This document shows, one piece after another, positions 25,647 through 34,336 of a stretch of 64,000 nucleotides of DNA (the stretch's first letter is position 1; every line of letters starts with the position of its first letter). This stretch comes from Actinoplanes sp. NBC_00393 (GTDB lineage Bacteria; Actinomycetota; Actinomycetes; Mycobacteriales; Micromonosporaceae): NCBI RefSeq assembly GCF_036053395.1, contig NZ_CP107942.1, positions 4,182,501 through 4,246,500 on the forward strand. The letters run 5' to 3'. Below the pieces are notes generated by a model, which ran no database searches, was not told the DNA's origin, and worked only from the letters and a program-made list of their open reading frames with translations. The position numbers and the translations under genes are program-made.

Positions 25647-26531
25647 GTGGAACTGCGCGACATCGAGATCTTCCTGACCCTCGCCGAGGAACTGCATTTC
25701 GGGCGTACGGCCGAACGCCTCCACGTGACCGCGGCGCGGGTCAGTCAGTCGATCAAGCAGCAGGAGCGCCGGATCGGCGGCGCCCTGTTCGAGCGGACCA
25801 GCCGCAGCGTACGGCTCACCCCGCTCGGCGAACGGCTCCGCGACCGGCTCGGGGCGGGCTACCGCGAGATCATGGCGGGCATCGAGGAGGCCGGCGCGAC
25901 CGCTCGCGGGCATGCCGGCACCCTGACCATCGGCACGTTCGACACCCACTCGCAGGAGATCTCCGCCCTGCTCGACCTGTTCCGGCAGCAGAACCCGCAG
26001 TGCGAGCTGCGCATCCGGGAGGTCCTGCCGACCGACCCGCTGGGCGGTCTGCGCGCCGGCCGGGTCGACGTCGGCGTGCTCTGGCTGCCGATCCGCGAAC
26101 CCGACCTGGTCGTGGGGCCGGAGCTGTTCACCGAACGGCTGGTGCTGGCCGTCGCACCCGACCATCCGCTGGCCGGCCGGGACGACGTCCAGGTGGAGGA
26201 CCTCGGCGACTACCCGGTGGTGTCGCCGGAGGGGCCGATTCCGGACTACGTGTGGCAGGCGCACACCCCGGCCACGACCCCGTCCGGCCGGCCGATCCGG
26301 CCCGGACTCAGCGTGGTCACCTTGGCGGAGGCCTTCGCGGCGATCAGCGGCGGCGACGTGATCTCCCCGATCGGGGCCTACGCGGCCGACTCCCGCCTGC
26401 GCCGCGACATCAAGTTCCTGCCGATCACCGACGCGCCGCTGCTGCGGTACGCGCCGGTGTGGCGCAGCGCCAACGAGACGCCCCTGGTCCGCGCCTTCGT
26501 CCAGGCCGCCACCAGCTCGAGTTCCCGCTGA
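25647..26531 (+). CDS. LysR family transcriptional regulator
   Basis: 294 residues. An N-terminal winged HTH (about 1-60, LTLAEELHFGRTAERLHVTAARVSQSIKQQER) and a periplasmic-binding-like effector domain follow the LysR pattern. GTG 25647 follows GGAGGCGGGG. LysR regulators usually control a divergent neighbour; here that is the GNAT gene at 24721-25488, with a 158-base shared region, so GNAT is the likely target. The 3' end runs directly into a fragment of a P-loop kinase gene that has no start of its own. Confidence 0.9.
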   Translation: MELRDIEIFLTLAEELHFGRTAERLHVTAARVSQSIKQQERRIGGALFERTSRSVRLTPLGERLRDRLGAGYREIMAGIEEAGATARGHAGTLTIGTFDTHSQEISALLDLFRQQNPQCELRIREVLPTDPLGGLRAGRVDVGVLWLPIREPDLVVGPELFTERLVLAVAPDHPLAGRDDVQVEDLGDYPVVSPEGPIPDYVWQAHTPATTPSGRPIRPGLSVVTLAEAFAAISGGDVISPIGAYAADSRLRRDIKFLPITDAPLLRYAPVWRSANETPLVRAFVQAATSSSSR

Positions 26532-26872
26532 TCCGGGCCGACCTCACCGACCCCACCCTGGTCGAAGGCGCGGCCGTGCTCCCTGAACTGCTGGCCGGCG
26601 CGGGCGTCCCTCGCGACCAGGCCGTCTGGCTGGTCCCCACCGAAGACTTCCAGCGCCACCACTACCGGCAGCGGACCTGGGCGCGCGACCTGCTCGCCGC
26701 CGCCCCCGACCCGGAGGCGGCCTTCGATCGCTGGATGCAGCGCGACGCCCTCTTCGCCCGTCGCGTCGCCGTACAGGCCCGCAACCTGGGCTACCCGATC
26801 ATCATCGTCGACGGCACCACGGACGCCGGCCACATCGCCACCACCGTCGACGGTCTCCTGTCACCTCTCTGA
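26523..26872 (+). pseudogene. 3' fragment of a P-loop nucleoside/small-molecule kinase gene
   Basis: About 115 residues in a frame different from the LysR gene: LVEGAAVLPELLAGAGV, VWLVPTEDFQRHHYRQR, then DRWMQRDALFARRVAVQARN and IIIVDGTTDAGHIATTV. This is the C-terminal half of a kinase-like P-loop family I recall in actinobacteria. There is no Walker A segment, start codon or ribosome site, and the fragment begins inside the end of lysR. The 5' half has been deleted, and the LysR stop may lie at the junction. Confidence 0.65.
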
Positions 26873-26909
26873 CGGCTTCAACCCTCGGTTGGTGTTTGGG
26901 GCGGGCTCA

Positions 26910-27013
26910 GCATCGAGCCCACTGCAGCCAACGACGACGACGTCAAGGCGGCGGTCATCGACTCCGTGACAGAGATCCTGCACCGGCAGATCGGCAAAGG
27001 GCGGGCTGCCTGA
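26910..27013 (+). other. Possible C-terminal coding scrap
   Basis: One frame reads IEPTANDDDVKAAVIDSV then TEILHRQIGKGRAA and a stop at 27011-27013. It looks like the end of a soluble helical protein, with no start, no ribosome site and no recognised family. It is the only sign of coding between the kinase fragment and the NACHT gene. The rest of 26873-27018 shows nothing. Confidence 0.3.
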
Positions 27014-27018
27014 GCTGC

Positions 27019-29136
27019 TCACCCCGGCGACGTCCAGGACCGGCGCAGGAAGTCGGCGATCAGTGGGTGGTTGAACGAATAGCGGCCGTTCAGTTTGATC
27101 ATGAGCGTCGTGCGTACCAGATGGTCCAGGAACGCCCGGTACTGCGGCGGCAACCGATCCTCGATGCTGATCGCTGCCGGCGCGAGGCTGCTGGCGACGC
27201 CCGCGGCGAGAAACAGTGTCGCCACCGGCAGGATCACCATGAGCGCGACGAGGGCGGCGCAGAGCCAGGGCCAGGCGGGCTCGAGGTACCACCTGCCCAG
27301 CGGCGCCCCGGCGAGCGCGGCGTCCAGGTAGGACAGCGCCGCCGCGTTCAGGTGGCCCCAGGGCTCCTGGTCGAGGGCCCGATACGTCTCGATGGTGGCC
27401 CGGACACCGGGGCGGGCCATGCCCCAGTTGATCAGCAGGCCCAGGAGCAGGCCGCAGATCGCTCCCACCACACCGATGGCGAAGGCCATGGCAGCGGTCA
27501 GGACGCCGAAGGTGCGCCACCGCATCGGGTCGCGGCCCGAGCTGAGATCTTCGTACTGGTCAGGGTCGGCGGGCACGCTGCGGGTGAGCAGCTGATAGCA
27601 GAGGTACGCCCCCGACGCGACGACGATGGCCGCCATGCTCAACCCCGAGCGGGTCGGGGACTGGATGGCGCGGGCCACCACCCAGGCCACCAGGAGTCCC
27701 TCGGCTGCCAGCGCGGTCAGGCGTACGGGAAAGTCGAACAGCCGTCGCCCGATGAACTCCCGTCGCGTCCTGCCGGGCGCCCCGCGCAGACCCTCGTAGG
27801 GGTCGTGCAGGCCCTCCGGGCTGAAGAAGGTCAGGCGCATGAGCAGCATCGCCGTGGCCGCGGCGACCAGCGCGACGAGCCACCCGCCGAGGAGATACCC
27901 GCAGCCGGCCACCAGCAGCGCGGTCAGCGGGTAGCCGATCAGCCGGGGCCCGTACCGGATCAACCGGCGCAGGCCGGTGCCACCGATCCAGCGCGGGTCC
28001 GGCACGCCCACCACGAACGCCTTGTGGTGTTCGGCCATCAGCGCGGCCAGGGAGCCTGCATAGCGCCGGGCCGTCGGCGGATCGAACTCCTGCCGGACGT
28101 CCTCGGCTGCGAGCACGTGGTCGACGTAGCTGCCGATCACCCGTTCGCGCAGCTCAGCGGCGTCACTGACGTCGAGGTCCACGGCCGGGGCGGTATGCGA
28201 CGCGAGTGCGGCGGCCGCCACGTCCAGCGGGGTCCGCAGCAGTTCCCGGGCGACGGCGTTCACCGGCGAACCGGCGAGCGCGGCCGACACCGCCTCCGCG
28301 CTGGGCGCCTCGACCTCCACGGCGTGGAACGGCAGCCGGACCGGCACCGAGGTCAGGTCCTCCGTGCGGGTCGCCAGGACGATGTGGTTGCCGGGACACG
28401 AGCGGTGGAACCCGATCAGCTCGGTGACGAACGTCTCCCGCTCCTCGTCGCCCAGCGCGTTCATGTCGTCGAGCAGCAGGTAGATCTGGCCGGTCTCCAG
28501 CCAGGCGCGCACCGTACGGGCCGGCACCCGGAAGTCGATCTCCGCTTGCCGGGTGACCCACTCCAGGAAGGACTTCGGCGCCGTACCGCCGAACTGTTGT
28601 GCCTCGAAGCGGGAGGCGACCGGCAGCAGCAGCGGAAGCTGCGAGATGACGTTGCCGTCCACCGGCGCCGCGGCGGCCCGCGTCAGCGCCTCGGCCAGCT
28701 GGTGGAGCAGGGTGGATTTGCCCGCGCCCGCCGGCCCGGCGATCACCAGCAGGCCACCGGAGGCGTCCGCCACGGCCTGCACGCTGCGGTGCTCGACCTG
28801 CACGCCGGGGCGCTCCCACGGCCGCAGCGCCCGGCCGTCGACGACGTGCGGGGCGTAGGCGAAGGTGACCGGGAGGTGGAACTCGGCGCCGTACGCGCGG
28901 GTGACCGCGGCGGCCAGGGTGTGCGCGGCACGCTCGCGCACCAGCTGTGTCATCCCGCGCAGCAGCTCCTGCCGGCTGTGCCGCTCGTACGTCTCGACCA
29001 GCCGGCGCCCGTGCGGGTCGGCCGGGTCGTCGCGGACGTTGACCACCAGCGAGCCGACGCCCACGACGTAGGCGCGGGCGTCGCCCGCGACATGGATCTC
29101 CTGATGAACCTGCGCGGGATCGCGGTCAGCGCTCAT
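27019..29136 (-). CDS. NACHT NTPase with membrane-embedded C-terminus and N-terminal signalling motif
   Basis: 705 residues. Residues 12-32 carry a short motif (Q-E-I-H-V-A-G-D-A-R-A-Y-V-V-G) also found in the C-terminal tail of the gene just upstream. A helical linker (about 40-80) leads to a NACHT domain with Walker A GPAGAGKST at 134-142 and Walker B YLLLDDMN near 219-225, followed by LATRTEDL as sensor. From about 400 there are seven to eight membrane helices, and the last 60 residues (YRAFLDHLVRTTLMIKLNGRYSFNHPLIADFL) resemble the end of other NACHT proteins. STAND NTPases of this type oligomerise on sensing a trigger, often in defence. Start ATG 29136 overlaps the upstream stop by 11 bases; GTG 29151 is an alternative. 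Confidence 0.88.
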   Translation of the reverse strand: MSADRDPAQVHQEIHVAGDARAYVVGVGSLVVNVRDDPADPHGRRLVETYERHSRQELLRGMTQLVRERAAHTLAAAVTRAYGAEFHLPVTFAYAPHVVDGRALRPWERPGVQVEHRSVQAVADASGGLLVIAGPAGAGKSTLLHQLAEALTRAAAAPVDGNVISQLPLLLPVASRFEAQQFGGTAPKSFLEWVTRQAEIDFRVPARTVRAWLETGQIYLLLDDMNALGDEERETFVTELIGFHRSCPGNHIVLATRTEDLTSVPVRLPFHAVEVEAPSAEAVSAALAGSPVNAVARELLRTPLDVAAAALASHTAPAVDLDVSDAAELRERVIGSYVDHVLAAEDVRQEFDPPTARRYAGSLAALMAEHHKAFVVGVPDPRWIGGTGLRRLIRYGPRLIGYPLTALLVAGCGYLLGGWLVALVAAATAMLLMRLTFFSPEGLHDPYEGLRGAPGRTRREFIGRRLFDFPVRLTALAAEGLLVAWVVARAIQSPTRSGLSMAAIVVASGAYLCYQLLTRSVPADPDQYEDLSSGRDPMRWRTFGVLTAAMAFAIGVVGAICGLLLGLLINWGMARPGVRATIETYRALDQEPWGHLNAAALSYLDAALAGAPLGRWYLEPAWPWLCAALVALMVILPVATLFLAAGVASSLAPAAISIEDRLPPQYRAFLDHLVRTTLMIKLNGRYSFNHPLIADFLRRSWTSPG

Positions 29137-29407
29137 CGATGCGGAGCTCACCCTGGCCGACGACGTCGGCGCGGCCGTTGCCCTCCACCTTCACGTCCTG
29201 GCGGATGTCGTAGCGTCCCGGCGGCGGGTCAGGCTGGTTGCGCGTCCCGGCCGAGGCGACCCGCATCGCGAGGAGCGCGGCGCCGAGGACCACCACCGCA
29301 CAGGCGATCCACCAGGGCCAGCCCGCGTGCAGCTCGTTGACGAGAGCACCCACCACCGCGCTGAGCACCACACCGACACCCGCGCCCCAGACGACCTGCC
29401 TGCTCAT
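29126..29407 (-). CDS. Two-helix membrane protein with C-terminal signalling motif, partner of the NACHT gene
   Basis: 93 residues. Helix 1 is about 6-24 (WGAGVGVVLSAVVGALV) and helix 2 about 29-50 (GWPWWIACAVVVLGAALLAM). A proline-rich linker is followed by a tail, residues 70-90 (Q-D-V-K-V-E-G-N-G-R-A-D-V-V-G). The tail aligns without gaps to residues 12-32 of the NACHT protein, with 10 of 21 positions identical. Its gene ends inside the start of the NACHT gene, so translation is coupled. By analogy with bacterial effector/NLR pairs, this would be the executor, acting at the membrane after nucleation by the NACHT protein. ATG 29407 is chosen. Confidence 0.8.
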   Translation of the reverse strand: MSRQVVWGAGVGVVLSAVVGALVNELHAGWPWWIACAVVVLGAALLAMRVASAGTRNQPDPPPGRYDIRQDVKVEGNGRADVVGQGELRIDER

Positions 29408-29579
29408 ACCGTCACAGCCTATTGACGCCGCGCGATCGCTAATACCCCGCATTCGAGGTACTCCCGGGCGATATGACGCTCCCCACCAGGGGCTTGGCGA
29501 GGATCTCGGTGGGGGCGACGTTAAGGTTGGCTCCGGGTTGCCGCCGGTCTGCGGCGCGGGTGTCGTGGGGAGCGGATTG

Positions 29580-31160
29580 GTGAGTCAGAGCGTGCTGGGT
29601 TCGGCGGGGGTGGCCGCTCAGGCCGGCCGGAGGCGTACGTTCGCGGTGATCTCGCACCCCGACGCCGGTAAGTCGACGATGACCGAGGCCCTGGCCCTGC
29701 ACGCCCGGGTGATCGGGCAGGCCGGCGCGGTGCACGGCAAGGGTGACCGGCGCGGCGTGGTCTCCGACTGGATGGCGATGGAGCAGGAGCGTGGCATCTC
29801 GGTCACCTCGGCCGCGCTGCAGTTCTCCTACCGCGACACCGTGATCAACCTGCTGGACACGCCCGGCCACGCCGACTTCTCCGAGGACACCTACCGGGTG
29901 CTGACCGCGGTCGACAGCGCGGTGATGCTGCTGGACGCGGCGAAAGGCCTGGAGCCGCAGACGCTGAAGCTGTTCGAGGTGTGCCGCCAGCGCGGCATCC
30001 CGGTGATGACCTTCATCAACAAGTGGGACCGCCCCGGCCTGGACGCCCTCGCGCTGATGGACGAGATCGAGCAGCGGATCGGGCTGCGGCCGACCCCGCT
30101 GACCTGGCCGGTGGGCATCGCCGGGCACTTCCACGGCGTGGTCGACCGGCGCACCGGCGTGTTCACCCGGATGCAGCGCTCCCCCGGCGGCGCCGACCTC
30201 GCCATCGAGGAGGAGATGAGCGCGGCGGAGGCGGCGCAGCAGTTCGGCGGGGACTGGGACACCGCCAACGAGGAGCTGGAGCTGCTCGCGCTGAGCGAGG
30301 CCGACTACGACGAGAAGGACTTCCTGGCGGGCCGGAGCACGCCGGTGCTGTTCGGCGCGGCGGTCGCCAACCTCGGGGTCCGGCAGCTGCTGAACGTGCT
30401 GCTCGAGCTGGCGCCCGCACCCTCCGCGCGGCCGACCGTGTCGGGCACCGACCGGCCGGTCGACGGGACCTTCTCCGGTTTCGTGTTCAAGATCCAGGCG
30501 AACATGAACCGCACCCACCGCGATCAGCTCGCCTTCGTACGGGTCTGTTCCGGCCGGTTCGAGCGGGGCATGGTGGTCACCCACGCCGGCACCGGCAAGC
30601 CGTTCACCACCAAGTACGCGCAGCAGATGTTCGGCCAGGGCCGCGACACCATCGACGAGGCGTTCCCGGGTGACGTGATCGGCCTGGTCAACGCGACCGC
30701 GCTGGGCATCGGCGACACCCTGTACGCCGGGGACGCGGTGCAGTTCCCGCCGCTGCCGTCGTTCCCGCCGGAGCACTTCGCCGTCGTGCGCACCTCGGAC
30801 ACCTCGACGTTCAAGCGGTTCCGGCGCGGCATCGAGCAGCTCGACGGCGAGGGCGTGGTGCAGGTGCTGCGCTCGGAGCAGCGCGGCGACCAGGCGCCGG
30901 TGTTCGCCGCGGTGGGCCCGATGCAGTTCGAGGTCGCCACGCACCGCCTCGAGGCCGAGTTCGGGGTCAAGGTGCAGCTCGACCGCCTGCCGTACGAGGT
31001 GGCCGCCCGCACCGACGCCGCCGGCCGGGAGATCCTGCGCACCGAGGCGAACGTCGAGGTGATGACCCGGGTCCGCGACGGCGCCCTGCTCGCGGTGTTC
31101 CCGCACAAGTGGCGGATGCGCACTATCGCCGGCCGGCACCCGGAGCTGCGACTCGACTGA
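29580..31160 (+). CDS. prfC: Peptide chain release factor 3
   Basis: Class II release factor GTPase of 526 residues, close to the usual RF3 length. It recycles RF1/RF2 from the ribosome after termination. GTP-binding motifs are HPDAGKST (G1), LLDTPGHADF (G3) and FINKWDR (G4). The insertion ERGISVTSAALQF matches the switch I region of the family, and domain 2 and 3 segments (FVFKIQANMNRTHRDQLAFVR and AVGPMQFEV) are canonical RF3 rather than EF-G. GTG 29580 has GGGGAG seven bases upstream. It stands alone, with its terminator just after the stop. Confidence 0.96.
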   Translation: MSQSVLGSAGVAAQAGRRRTFAVISHPDAGKSTMTEALALHARVIGQAGAVHGKGDRRGVVSDWMAMEQERGISVTSAALQFSYRDTVINLLDTPGHADFSEDTYRVLTAVDSAVMLLDAAKGLEPQTLKLFEVCRQRGIPVMTFINKWDRPGLDALALMDEIEQRIGLRPTPLTWPVGIAGHFHGVVDRRTGVFTRMQRSPGGADLAIEEEMSAAEAAQQFGGDWDTANEELELLALSEADYDEKDFLAGRSTPVLFGAAVANLGVRQLLNVLLELAPAPSARPTVSGTDRPVDGTFSGFVFKIQANMNRTHRDQLAFVRVCSGRFERGMVVTHAGTGKPFTTKYAQQMFGQGRDTIDEAFPGDVIGLVNATALGIGDTLYAGDAVQFPPLPSFPPEHFAVVRTSDTSTFKRFRRGIEQLDGEGVVQVLRSEQRGDQAPVFAAVGPMQFEVATHRLEAEFGVKVQLDRLPYEVAARTDAAGREILRTEANVEVMTRVRDGALLAVFPHKWRMRTIAGRHPELRLD

Positions 31161-31197
31161 CGCCCGGGTGGCCCGCGCACGGCGGACCACCCGGGCG
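31161..31197. terminator. Bidirectional hairpin terminator between prfC and the convergent hydrolase gene
   Basis: A perfect 11-bp stem (CGCCCGGGTGG at 31161-31171 against CCACCCGGGCG at 31187-31197) with a 15-base loop fills almost the whole gap between the two convergent stop codons. There is no T-tract on either strand, usual for actinobacterial terminators. Confidence 0.75.
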
Positions 31198-31201
31198 GCG
31201 C

Positions 31202-33901
31202 TCAGTCCGTCACCGTTCCGGTGACCTTGCCGAGTTCGTCGCCGAACTGCAGGTCGACCACCTCCGGACCCTCGGCCACGTCGTCCGGGACCGTCGGCAC
31301 GACGATGTCGGCGGACGTCTCGCCGGCCTCCAGGAAGACGTACGGGGACAGGCCCGACGCCGACAGCGGACGCTCCGGCTCGGGCTCCTCACCCGAGTAC
31401 GCCCGGAACCAGTCCGGATGCACGTCGAGGGTCGACAGCTCGGTGCCGGTGGCGGGCGCCTCCGGCCAGCCGCCGGCCACGAGCCAGCTCTCGGCCGCGG
31501 CGGAGAGCGTCAGCCGCCAGCTGAGTGTTCCGCCCTCGGCCACGGTGTCCGCGACCGGCGCGAGACTCATCGTCGGCATCGGATCGTCGTTGCGGATCTC
31601 CACCGCGCCGGCGTAGTCGCCGACGACGAAGCCCCGCTGCGACTTGGCGAGCACGTAGGTGGCCTCGCCCTCGGCGTACCTGGTGTCGCCGGCGACCTCG
31701 ACCGGCACCTCGATGACGCGCTGATCCGGCTCCACGGTGGTCTGCCAGCTCCGGCTCTCGCCGGTGAGCAGGTGCAGCACGGTCAATGACAGCCGGCCGC
31801 CGCCGCGACCGGTGATCCGTAGGGGCACCTGGTACGTCTTCGTTCCCGAGTCCCCCTCGTCGACGACGAGCCCACCGAGGTCGACACGGGGCAGGGCCAC
31901 CGGCCGCGGATCCGGCAGGTCGGGCCCTCGGCCCCAGGCGTCGAGCAGCCAGGCGCGGCCGTTCGCCGTCCGCGGCGTCAGCTCCAGCTTCGCCACCTCG
32001 CCCCGGAAGCCCCGCAGCGGCACCCGCAACTCCTGCGCCCAGTGCGAGGACGTCAGCCCGGTGCCGGGCAGCCCGTCGGCGCGGACCTCGCCGAGGACCG
32101 CACGCCGCCCGGCCGGATCGGTGACCGCCACGGTGAATCGGGTGCCGGTGGAGTTCGGCGGCACGATCAGGCGCAGCGCCAGGCCCCGGGCGGCGCCGAG
32201 CGACATCGGCCGCCGCGGCGCCAGGGTCAGCGGTGTGCCGGCCGCCGTCCAAGTCAGGTCGGCCGCATGCCGGCCCGGTTCCGGAACGGCCCCGAAGTAC
32301 GTCGCGAAGTGCACCGCCGGCCACACGTCGGTCGACGTCACGAGGCAGGCGGCCGACGGATCGGCGGTGACCTGTTCGCAGATCCGGGCACCGCCGGTGG
32401 CGGTGACCGACGGGTCGGGCAACAGCGCCGCGGTTCGGGCGGCGCCGAGCGCGTGGCTGAGCACCCGCGCCGGCGCGGCCGAGGCCGCGCTGACCCCGCT
32501 GCCGTCGAGCAGCGGCAGCATCCGCTCGTCGCCGTCGAACAACCGGGCGGCGGCCGCGATGTACGTGGCACCGGCGCTCTGCTGCTGCGCCGCGCTCAGC
32601 CGGGTGGGCGCCGTCGTCCCGCACACCGCGTCGTTCTCGTCCCACCAGGACCAGTCGTCGATGGACGGCGCCGCCGACTGCCCTGGCGTCCACTCGGTGT
32701 TGAAGAAGTTGTGGTTCGCGCCGACCATGTACAGCGAGCTGTGCAGCGCCCTCCCGCGACTGACCCCACGGGTCTCATCGATGAACATCTGGCCCTGCAG
32801 GTCGGAGACGTCGCCGTCGCAGCCCGGGAGGATCGTCGCCGACGGCACGTCCGGGACGGGGTTGTGCCCGAAGATCGTGGGACCGATGAGCAGCAACCCG
32901 CGGATCGTCCAGCGCACCTCGCCCGGGTAACCCTCCTGCGCGGCGGGTGGCGGGGTCAGCGAGTCCATCGCGGCCCGGCTCACCCCCTCGCCCCCACGCG
33001 AGTGCCCCATCAGGAACACCCGGCCGAGGTCGGCGCGCGGCGCGGCGCGGACGACAGCGGGAGCGCCCGCCCGGCCGGTTCCGGACCAGTCGGCCCACTT
33101 CCCCAGGTGCTGCCGCACCAGCGAGGAGCGACCCTGGGCGCCCGCGTCCTCCAGTGGCCCGTCCTGACCGTTGATGCCGTTGGCAGCGATCGAGACGGTG
33201 ACCCAGCCCTGCGAGGCGAGCAGTTCCTGCGCCTGCAGGTAGCCGCGGTGACTCGGGATCGGCTGCATCCCGGCGGGACAGGGCCACTCGATGCTGTCCT
33301 GCTCGCCGGCGAAGCAGGTGGTGTGCCGGCCCTGCAGGAACAGCGCCAGCGGGCGGTTGCCGGGCGCGCCCTTCGGCGCCACCACCACGGCTCGCATCTC
33401 GACCGGCGCGGCATAGCCGGGCAGCGTGACGTCGGCGAGCCGGTATTCGCCTTCGACGGTCCGGTACGGCCCCTTGATCCCCGGGTCGACGGAGTGTTCC
33501 GGCAGCGGCGCGGGCGGGATGACGACCGGCGCAGCACCGCGCCGCGCCGCCTGCGGCGCCCGATCGATGCGGCGGCCACCGGAGCGCACCGAGAGGTCGT
33601 CCAGGCTCCACACCCGGCTCAGATCGAGCGAGAACGTCGTGTGGTCGGGCGTGAAGTCCGGCACGCCGAGCCGCCGCTCACCCGACCAGAACTCCACCGC
33701 GGCGTCACCGGCCGGCACCTGCCGGTCGGCGCGCCAGGTCAGCTTGCCGCGCTCGACCGACCATCCGTCCGGCAGCGCGGGCCGGGCCGCCGCGGAGGGC
33801 ACTGCGGGGGACGGGGCCGGGGCGGGAGCAGCCCAGCCCGGACCGCCGCCGCCCAGCACCAGAACCATGGCGAACGCCGCGGGCACGAGAAGTCTTCGCA
33901 T
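31202..33901 (-). CDS. Large secreted alpha/beta hydrolase with C-terminal Calx-beta-like domains
   Basis: 899 residues. A signal peptide (MRRLLVPAAFAMVLVLGGGGPGWAAP) is followed by a hydrolase domain (about 140-430). The nucleophile elbow is FLMGHSRGGEGVSRA near residue 300, and ALFLQGRHTTCF is the upstream strand. A middle beta-rich region is followed by Calx-beta-like repeats, recognised by VEIRNDDPMPTMSL, VAEGGTLSWRLTLS and a terminal VPDDVAEGPEVVDLQF. Such repeats bind calcium or carbohydrate in other proteins. Substrate unknown; probably an extracellular esterase or peptidase. The ATG is at 33901. Confidence 0.82.
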   Translation of the reverse strand: MRRLLVPAAFAMVLVLGGGGPGWAAPAPAPSPAVPSAAARPALPDGWSVERGKLTWRADRQVPAGDAAVEFWSGERRLGVPDFTPDHTTFSLDLSRVWSLDDLSVRSGGRRIDRAPQAARRGAAPVVIPPAPLPEHSVDPGIKGPYRTVEGEYRLADVTLPGYAAPVEMRAVVVAPKGAPGNRPLALFLQGRHTTCFAGEQDSIEWPCPAGMQPIPSHRGYLQAQELLASQGWVTVSIAANGINGQDGPLEDAGAQGRSSLVRQHLGKWADWSGTGRAGAPAVVRAAPRADLGRVFLMGHSRGGEGVSRAAMDSLTPPPAAQEGYPGEVRWTIRGLLLIGPTIFGHNPVPDVPSATILPGCDGDVSDLQGQMFIDETRGVSRGRALHSSLYMVGANHNFFNTEWTPGQSAAPSIDDWSWWDENDAVCGTTAPTRLSAAQQQSAGATYIAAAARLFDGDERMLPLLDGSGVSAASAAPARVLSHALGAARTAALLPDPSVTATGGARICEQVTADPSAACLVTSTDVWPAVHFATYFGAVPEPGRHAADLTWTAAGTPLTLAPRRPMSLGAARGLALRLIVPPNSTGTRFTVAVTDPAGRRAVLGEVRADGLPGTGLTSSHWAQELRVPLRGFRGEVAKLELTPRTANGRAWLLDAWGRGPDLPDPRPVALPRVDLGGLVVDEGDSGTKTYQVPLRITGRGGGRLSLTVLHLLTGESRSWQTTVEPDQRVIEVPVEVAGDTRYAEGEATYVLAKSQRGFVVGDYAGAVEIRNDDPMPTMSLAPVADTVAEGGTLSWRLTLSAAAESWLVAGGWPEAPATGTELSTLDVHPDWFRAYSGEEPEPERPLSASGLSPYVFLEAGETSADIVVPTVPDDVAEGPEVVDLQFGDELGKVTGTVTD

Positions 33902-33910
33902 GCGCCCGTT

Positions 33911-33916
33911 TTAATA
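33911..33916 (-). promoter_or_regulatory. Candidate -10 element of the secreted hydrolase gene
   Basis: On the minus strand the sequence TATTAA lies nine bases before ATG 33901, in an AT-rich patch that is unusual for this DNA. No convincing -35 hexamer is seen at 17-18 bases. If used, the transcript would be nearly leaderless, which fits the absence of a Shine-Dalgarno. Confidence 0.35.
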
Positions 33917-33955
33917 GACGAGTGCAAGTTCCTCGATCGCCGACCCGCCTGATCG

Positions 33956-34326
33956 TCAGCCGGCGCCGAGAGCCTCCGCGCGGTGCAACACGGCGTCGAG
34001 CATGGGTTCGGTCAGGCGGCCGGGCCGGGTGTTCTGCGGGCTCGGGTGATAGCACCCCAGCAGGACCCGGCCGCCTCTGCACCGCCGAGGCCATCCACGC
34101 CCTGGTCAGCCGCAGCCCGTCCGCCCGGTGCGCCGAGGTCGGCTGGTGCGATGCATCGCCGCGACCAGCCAGTCAGCGGTGGCGTGTGTGCCGCGGCGTG
34201 TTCGCGGAAAGCGACCAGGCGCGGGCACCGCCGGCAGCCCACCACCTCCTCGCGCACCAGCGCGAGCCCCTGCGCGGTCGTCTGATCAGGTGCACCGGTC
34301 GACCGTGGCCGTACCGCACCGGCCAC
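33956..34326 (-). pseudogene. Family 5 uracil-DNA glycosylase pseudogene (UdgB-like)
   Basis: Three pieces of one gene survive in order but in three frames. The N-terminal part is LVREEVVGCRRCPRLVAFREH, with the iron-sulfur cysteine pair. The middle part is [19 protein letters not shown]. The C-terminal part is [13 protein letters not shown] with [15 protein letters not shown], ending at the stop at 33956. Family 5 enzymes remove uracil from DNA and have about 270 residues; here only about 110 codons remain. The GxxP and NP-type active-site loop between the first two parts is missing. Two frameshifts and at least one large deletion make it non-functional. Confidence 0.82.
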
Positions 34327-34336
34327 GGCGACCAGG

